The notes beneath the pieces were generated by a model, which was not told where the DNA came from, ran no database searches, and saw nothing but the letters and a program-made list of their open reading frames with translations. This document shows positions 44,342 to 48,764 of a DNA stretch of 48,764 nt, piece after piece. Source of the stretch: Lentisphaerota bacterium (GTDB taxonomy: Bacteria > Verrucomicrobiota > Lentisphaeria > Victivallales > Victivallaceae); NCBI GenBank assembly GCA_015061495.1, contig SUWL01000012.1:1-48764 (forward strand), read 5' to 3'. Numbering within the stretch: the stretch's first letter is position 1; each line of letters opens with the position of its first letter. Both the position numbers and the translations under genes were made by a program.

Positions 44342-45126
44342 ATGTACAGCAGGAACTGATAGAAATCGTTGTCTCTGCAGCCAAGCCGCTTGGAATAGAT
44401 ATCATGCTGATTGGAGCATTTGCCCGGGATTATTGGAGCGGAAAATTCAGTTTGCAGGGGAATACCAGAACAACTTATGATGTGGATTTTTCCTGTCAGG
44501 TCGTGGCGTGGGATGAGTTTGAAAAGTTGTTTGAACTGCTGAAGTCGGAATACGGATTACTGCCGGATGCAAAAAAGAATCATTCACTCTGGCTGCGTGA
44601 TGAAATATCCCTTGATCTTGTGCCATGTGGCGGTATAGCTGATAACAATGGTATGATTTCATGGCCTCCGAACTATGAAACGACATTGTGTGTCAGAGGA
44701 TATGACGTTGCCAAACAGGATGCTGAAATCGTTGTCTTCGGGACACATTCGGTAAAGGTAGTAAAGCCCTATTGGCTGGCTTTGCTGAAACTGCAATCAT
44801 TTGTGGGCAATCCCGATGACCGTGACCGTGATTTACAAGATCTCTACTTTTTGATCCGCAACTACTGCGACTGTATTGATTTGGAAAAACGTCTTTATTC
44901 TGCAGACGGAGTGGATCACGACTTACTGGAAGTTGAGAACTTTGATTTTGAACTTGCCGGAGTTCCTTTGATCTGCCGGGATTGCCGCAGATTTGATGCA
45001 GAAACGACTGATAAGATCATTGCGTTTATCCATGATTTTGATCAGATGCGTTTAATCAAATCTTTGAGCAATGCGGCGAAAATTGACTACGCTACAGCAA
45101 AGCAAATTATTGCCGCATTTGTCTGA
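44338..45126 (+). CDS. AbiEii-like nucleotidyltransferase toxin (type IV TA)
   Basis: 262 residues. The nucleotidyltransferase core is LIGAFARDYWSGKF ... TTYDVDFS: helix turn then the DxD metal pair (DVD), with a third acidic residue in ISLDLVPCGG. This is the AbiEii/AbiGii layout with R-x-T-x-D-x-D. The mode is inferred from family: growth inhibition, probably by nucleotidylating tRNA or similar, in abortive phage defence. ATG overlaps the antitoxin stop (ATGA). A terminator follows at 45138. Confidence 0.83.
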   Translation: MNVQQELIEIVVSAAKPLGIDIMLIGAFARDYWSGKFSLQGNTRTTYDVDFSCQVVAWDEFEKLFELLKSEYGLLPDAKKNHSLWLRDEISLDLVPCGGIADNNGMISWPPNYETTLCVRGYDVAKQDAEIVVFGTHSVKVVKPYWLALLKLQSFVGNPDDRDRDLQDLYFLIRNYCDCIDLEKRLYSADGVDHDLLEVENFDFELAGVPLICRDCRRFDAETTDKIIAFIHDFDQMRLIKSLSNAAKIDYATAKQIIAAFV

Positions 45127-45137
45127 CACTGAAATTC

Positions 45138-45178
45138 GCCGCATTGAGCTTTACTTTTAAGTTGATGCGGCATTTTTT
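45138..45178 (+). terminator. Rho-independent terminator after the TA operon
   Basis: GCCGCAT (45138-45144) pairs with ATGCGGC (45165-45171), 20-base loop, then ATTTTTT. It is 11 bp after the toxin stop. Confidence 0.75.
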
Positions 45179-45259
45179 ACTTAAAACTGCCGCTTTTTCA
45201 GGCATAATACCCCGGACGGGATAGTCCCGTTCTGAAAAACATCAAGTAATGGAGGTATT

Positions 45260-45706
45260 ATGCAAACTTACCAGACCAAGTCCGGAGGAGGATATTTCTT
45301 CGCCGGACTTCTCTTTGCCCTTGTTCTGGGGGGCGGCAGCTATTGGATGCTGCACAAAGAACAAATCCTTGTGGAAAACACTGCTCCACAGAAGCCTGAT
45401 ATTGCCGTACTGGATGCCAGAGCCAAACCACACTTCGAACGGGCAAAGCAGAACATCCCGGCTGTCGTGGAAGAGCTGACCAGTTACAACAGTATGGTTA
45501 AATTCTGTTACCTTGCCAGCTGCGACAAGTTTTCCGGAGGCAACCGGGCGCAGGAGTATCTGGTTTCAGTCATCAATACCCGGATCATTGATCCCTGCCG
45601 TGAAGGTGCGAAAGTCTATGGCTGTGACTTGAATCCGGCAAGTATAATCTACTGCCTGAATAAAACTTTTTCAAGTTCCGGCAGCAAAAAAAATCCGGCT
45701 TTATAT
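45260..45706 (+). pseudogene. 5' fragment of a membrane-anchored protein of unknown function
   Basis: ATG 45260 has a strong GGAGG. It starts with a soluble stretch (MQTYQTKSGGGY), one helix (FFAGLLFALVLGGGSYWML), then about 100 soluble residues with four Cys. From about 45640 the frame has lost protein-like character, and from 45707 it runs antisense through the whole IclR gene, so the true 3' part is missing. Presumed truncated by rearrangement. The 80 bp upstream contain ACGGGA/TCCCGT as a short hairpin. Family unknown. Confidence 0.5.
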
Positions 45707-46450
45707 TTACGCCAGATTGGCTGTTATCTGTCTGGAGGCGGCAGTGATAAGTTTTATCAAACGGGGACTGTCTTCCCGGACATACACTTCCGCTCCGGAA
45801 ATACTGATCCCGGCAATACATTTGCCTTTTTGATCAAGTATCGGAACTGCGATGCAGAAGACCCATTCTTCATGTTCGCAATTATCAATGGCATAACCTT
45901 GATTGCGAATCAGTTCAAGTTCCTTGCGCATGGCAGTTTCATTCCGGATCGTGGTCGGCGTAAATATTTCGTACTGTATGGCGGCAAGCAGTTCTTCCTG
46001 AATCTGCTGATCCTGGTATGCAAAGATCGCTTTGCCGACTCCGGTGCAGTGGAGTGGTCCTTTTTGGCCGATACGGGACCCGAGACGGATAGGGTTGCTC
46101 CCCTCATGTTTATCAATATATACGATCTGATTTCCCTGAAGTTCAGCAAGGTGAACACACTCTCTTGTTTGACGTGCCAATTCTTTAAGAACCGGACGGG
46201 AGGCTTTGATCAATTGATTATGATTGCTGGCAACATTCCCCCAACGGACGAAACTCAACCCCAAAGTATAAATACCTTTATTTACTTGCAAAAACTCCCG
46301 ATCAGTCATGAATTTCAACATCCTGAACGTGGTACTCAAGGGAATTTGAGCAACTTCGGCAAGTTCTTTGCCGCTTATTCCCTGCGGGGACAGGGAGATC
46401 AATTCGATCAAATCAAAGAGCTTGTTTAAACTTTTTTCACCGTTTTTCAT
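45707..46450 (-). CDS. IclR-family transcriptional regulator (KdgR-like by context)
   Basis: 247 residues. N-terminal winged helix: SLNKLFDLIELISLSPQGIS then LAEVAQIPLSTTFRMLKFM. The C-terminal effector domain has YIDKHEGSNPIRLGSRIGQK, LHCTGVGKAIFAY and the usual IAVPILDQKGKCIAGISISG. GGAGG precedes ATG 46450. It is divergent from the KDG kinase and aldolase genes, so a role in sensing KDG or a uronate product is likely. Repressor or activator mode cannot be told. Confidence 0.9.
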   Translation of the reverse strand: MKNGEKSLNKLFDLIELISLSPQGISGKELAEVAQIPLSTTFRMLKFMTDREFLQVNKGIYTLGLSFVRWGNVASNHNQLIKASRPVLKELARQTRECVHLAELQGNQIVYIDKHEGSNPIRLGSRIGQKGPLHCTGVGKAIFAYQDQQIQEELLAAIQYEIFTPTTIRNETAMRKELELIRNQGYAIDNCEHEEWVFCIAVPILDQKGKCIAGISISGAEVYVREDSPRLIKLITAASRQITANLA

Positions 46451-46471
46451 AAAATACCTCCATGTTCTCTT

Positions 46472-46500
46472 AATATAGTTCTGAATTTTGAGATTTTCAA
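46472..46500 (-). promoter_or_regulatory. Predicted promoter of the iclR gene
   Basis: Minus-strand TTGAAA (46495-46500), 17-bp spacer, TATATT (46472-46477). Confidence 0.75.
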
Positions 46501-46574
46501 TCTTGCATTGTGAGAAAAAAGCCGAGTGGAACTAAAAAAGTTTGAAAAAACATTTTTGCGTTATGAATAAAGAC

Positions 46575-46603
46575 TTGCAAGATAATTTCTTCGCAGATAT
46601 ATT
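46575..46603 (+). promoter_or_regulatory. Predicted promoter of kdgK-aldolase
   Basis: TTGCAA (46575-46580), 17-bp spacer, TATATT (46598-46603). The 75 bp between this and the iclR promoter is where the regulator would be expected to bind; no clear palindrome was found there. Confidence 0.75.
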
Positions 46604-46653
46604 AAGATGTGTTTATGAAAATTAGTTCTCATATTGTAAGAAAAGGTGCAAAG

Positions 46654-47757
46654 ATGAACAATCAAAAAATAATTGCAGCATTCGGAGAATTGATGCTCCG
46701 TATCGCCGCTCCGGATAAGAAACGTCTGCTTCAGACTCTTCCTGGAAATCTGGTTGCTACTTACGGAGGAGGTGAAGCAAATGTCTGTGCCTCGCTGGGA
46801 GTATTGGGGATGCCGGTACGGTATTTGACTGCTCTGCCGGATAATCCGGTGGCATCTGCCGCTATCGCTGAATTGCGGAAACTGAATGTTGATGTCGGAC
46901 ACATAGATTTGCAATCCGAAGGCAGAATGGGCATTTACTTCGTTGAACATGGGGCCTGTCAACGCGGCAGCGGCGTTTGGTATGACCGGAAAAATTCGGT
47001 GATTTCTGAATTACCGCCGGAAAAATATGATTTTGAGAAAATGCTTTCCGACGTTGCCCATCTTCACTTGACCGGCATTACTCCGGCATTGAGTCGCAAT
47101 GCTTATGAAACAACTCTGACGTTGGCAGCATTGGCAAAACAAAAAGGTTGTACGATTTCTGTTGATTTGAACTTTCGCAAAAAGTTGTGGAATTGGGAAC
47201 CGGGAACCGGAAAATGTGAACTTGCCGCACGATGCATGGGGGAAATTCTGCAATATGCCGATTGGATAATCGGTAATGAAGCGGATGCCGCCGATGTTTT
47301 CGGAATTATTCCGGCCAACAGTGATGTGGAAAAGGGCGAATTGGATATTGATTCTTACCGCAGTGTTGCCGCACAGCTTGCCGAACGCTTCCCGCAAGCC
47401 AAATTTATTGCGTTTACTTTGCGCGGCAGTGCTTCGGCAGATTGGAACTCCTGGGGAGGTATGCTTTATGATTGTTCATCCGGAAGTGTATTCTTTGCTC
47501 CGTTGGATGAAAAAGGCAGTTATCAGCCTTACGAGATCCGGGATATCGTGGATCGTTTCGGCGGAGGAGACAGTTTTTGTGCAGGTTTGATTTATGCACT
47601 TTATAATGAGAAGTATTCCGCTCCGGCGACAGCCGTTAATTTTGCTGTTGCCGCCAGTTGTCTCAAGCACACTGTAGAGGGGGATTATAATATTGTCAGT
47701 GAAAAGGAAATCTCCGCCTTGATGAATGGCGGAGGATCCGGAAGGGTGGTCCGATGA
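46654..47757 (+). CDS. kdgK: 2-keto-3-deoxygluconate kinase (PfkB family)
   Basis: Phosphorylates KDG to KDPG in uronate and galactonate breakdown. 367 residues from ATG 46654, with AAAGG upstream (the open frame extends 15 codons further). Ribokinase fold: AAFGELMLRI at the N-terminus, TYGGGEANVCASLGVLGMP as substrate loop, SVDLNFRKKLW, WIIGNEAD, and the anion hole with catalytic Asp in DRFGGGDSFCAGLIYAL. The paired aldolase supports KDG specificity; other sugar acids are possible. It overlaps the aldolase start by 4 bp. Confidence 0.87.
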   Translation: MNNQKIIAAFGELMLRIAAPDKKRLLQTLPGNLVATYGGGEANVCASLGVLGMPVRYLTALPDNPVASAAIAELRKLNVDVGHIDLQSEGRMGIYFVEHGACQRGSGVWYDRKNSVISELPPEKYDFEKMLSDVAHLHLTGITPALSRNAYETTLTLAALAKQKGCTISVDLNFRKKLWNWEPGTGKCELAARCMGEILQYADWIIGNEADAADVFGIIPANSDVEKGELDIDSYRSVAAQLAERFPQAKFIAFTLRGSASADWNSWGGMLYDCSSGSVFFAPLDEKGSYQPYEIRDIVDRFGGGDSFCAGLIYALYNEKYSAPATAVNFAVAASCLKHTVEGDYNIVSEKEISALMNGGGSGRVVR

Positions 47758-48392
47758 TGGATAATTCAACATTGGCAACTTCATTTTCTGAAAAACTTAA
47801 AGCGTGTCCGGTTATTGCGATTTTGCGGGGAATAACCATTGATGAAATCATTCCGGTATGTTCTGTTCTGGCGGAAAACGGAATAACCCTGCTGGAAATA
47901 CCGCTTAATACCCCTGATGCTTTGAAGTGCATTGAATTTGCCTGTAAAAATGCACCGTCAGGACAAATCATCGGAGCCGGGACGGTGCTTTCAGCGGAGG
48001 ATGTACAAAATGTTTATGACCACGGAGGAAAATTTATAATTTCCCCCAATATGGATACTGCAGTTGTCCGCCGGACTAAAGAACTCGGGATGCTTTCTAT
48101 TCCGGGGTGCTTTACTGCAACTGAATGTTTTTCAGCAGTTGCAGCCGGAGCGGATTATTTGAAACTCTTTCCCGCCGGAAGTGTCGGGCCGGGATATATA
48201 AAAGATTTGAAAGCGGTTGTAAAAAAACCATTCCTTGCTGTCGGCGGAGTCAATTCAGAAAATATTGGCGGATTCATCAAAGAGTGTGCCGGAACCGGTA
48301 TCGGCGGTTCATTGTACCGTCCGGGGAAAACTCCTGATGCCATCAGCAGCGATTGCCGTATTTTAATTGAAAAAATAAAATATACAGATTGA
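47754..48392 (+). CDS. KDPG/KDPGal aldolase
   Basis: Class I aldolase cleaving 2-keto-3-deoxy-6-phospho-gluconate or -galactonate to pyruvate and glyceraldehyde-3-phosphate. 212 residues. The Schiff-base Lys is in DYLKLFPAGS, the catalytic Glu in LLEIPLNTPDA. Family blocks: AILRGI, IGAGTVLS, FIISPNMDTAVV, IPGCFTATE, VGGVNSENIG. The IPLNTP and SPNMD forms look slightly closer to the DgoA branch. ATG overlaps the kinase stop. Together with kdgK it completes the lower KDG pathway. Confidence 0.9.
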   Translation: MMDNSTLATSFSEKLKACPVIAILRGITIDEIIPVCSVLAENGITLLEIPLNTPDALKCIEFACKNAPSGQIIGAGTVLSAEDVQNVYDHGGKFIISPNMDTAVVRRTKELGMLSIPGCFTATECFSAVAAGADYLKLFPAGSVGPGYIKDLKAVVKKPFLAVGGVNSENIGGFIKECAGTGIGGSLYRPGKTPDAISSDCRILIEKIKYTD

Positions 48393-48470
48393 ATAATCTA
48401 CGGATAAAAGATATATGCAAGCATTTGCTCATGTGATCAGATGCAGATTAAAAAACAGAAAGGACTCGTT

Positions 48471-48764
48471 ATGAAAAAGTTTTTGTGCAGCGGCAGAACC
48501 AGACAATCATCCTTTACTCTGATCGAGTTGCAGGTAAGCAGTACTCTGTCATCATTGCATTTTTTCGAGCAAAAATTTTTCCGCACGGCGGGGCATGATC
48601 TGTCATCCAAAAGTATCCCGCTTTTCTTGAAAAGGGAAGTGGGGTTTGGGGAGAGGGGAAAAACCTCTTTTCCCGCCCGCTCGGCGGGTTGCGAAAAAAC
48701 TCGCCCTTCCGTCTTCGTTTCACTACGCCGTGACGAGTCGCTTCGCTGGGGCTCGGATATACCA
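48471..48764 (+). CDS. Prepilin-like protein with interrupted leader (partial)
   Basis: ATG 48471 with AAAGGA upstream opens MKKFLCSGRTRQSSFTLIEL, a prepilin leader with Phe after Ser and Glu at +5. Instead of the usual hydrophobic helix, the frame continues as QVSSTLSSLHFFEQKFFRTA and a basic, Ser/Arg-rich stretch with no membrane helix, open to the window end. The inserted part keeps frame for at least 78 codons. It may resume with a second prepilin motif beyond the edge. Either a chimeric or a disrupted pseudopilin gene. Confidence 0.55.
   Translation, partial: MKKFLCSGRTRQSSFTLIELQVSSTLSSLHFFEQKFFRTAGHDLSSKSIPLFLKREVGFGERGKTSFPARSAGCEKTRPSVFVSLRRDESLRWGSDIP

Noticed and set aside
45707-46429. 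Long open frame antisense to iclR, as the rest of a 389-residue protein
   Set aside because: The iclR frame has clear family motifs; the antisense frame has no protein-like features and is likely a codon-bias shadow.

Overview
The window looks like a chromosomal segment of a Gram-negative, polysaccharide-degrading anaerobe of the Lentisphaerota (Victivallales-like). This is inference from: pseudopilins with the [18 protein letters not shown] leader followed by [13 protein letters not shown] and an H-X9-DG motif, a LolCD lipoprotein-release transporter (hence an outer membrane), many secreted glycan-related proteins, and roughly balanced base composition. No rRNA, tRNA, CRISPR array or complete insertion sequence was seen.

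Layout. (1) 1-8.9 kb, plus strand: tail of a proline-rich protein, then lepB, a YihY/BrkB membrane protein, metY, a periplasmic 5'-nucleotidase-like phosphoesterase, an ArnT-like membrane glycosyltransferase, mnmA and a nudC-like Nudix gene; most are tightly spaced or overlapping. (2) 8.9-16.3 kb, minus strand: a MATE exporter, an operon of two polytopic GT39-like proteins with lolC/E and lolD, and azlCD. (3) 16.4-22.5 kb, plus: rpmF-plsX, another polytopic GT, and a 1,041-residue putative glycosidase-fold protein (copy A). (4) 22.5-31.7 kb, minus: a secreted protein made of six 17-residue repeats, a 590-residue membrane protein, a secreted-protein cluster (mutarotase-like, LamG-like, a 917-residue multidomain protein) led by an H-X9-DG pseudopilin, and a second pseudopilin whose leader is broken by a 34-bp tandem duplication. 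(5) 31.8-37.1 kb: acyl-ACP thioesterase, two MFS transporters, a small secreted protein, a glycerophosphodiester phosphodiesterase and aat. (6) 37.3-40.4 kb: copy B of the large putative glycosidase. (7) 40.4-46 kb: an AT-richer accessory stretch with a frameshifted secreted-protein remnant, a pair of unknown genes of which the first has a sigma-70 region-2-like segment, an AbiE-type (type IV) toxin-antitoxin pair with a striking nested operator, and a truncated gene. (8) 45.7-48.8 kb: an IclR regulator divergent from a 2-keto-3-deoxygluconate kinase and KDPG/KDPGal aldolase pair, then the start of a prepilin-like gene whose leader is interrupted after FTLIEL and which runs off the window.

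How it fits together: regions 3, 4, 6 and 8 are consistent with glycan recognition, cleavage and uronate/KDG catabolism. Regions 1 and 2 are envelope and housekeeping functions. Many intergenic regions carry recognisable promoters with an unusually uniform -10 hexamer (TATATT) and a TTGxxA-like -35, spaced 16-17 bp. Short perfect tandem duplications at the 5' ends of two nearby genes, and the interrupted prepilin at the right edge, point to active small-scale remodelling of N-termini.
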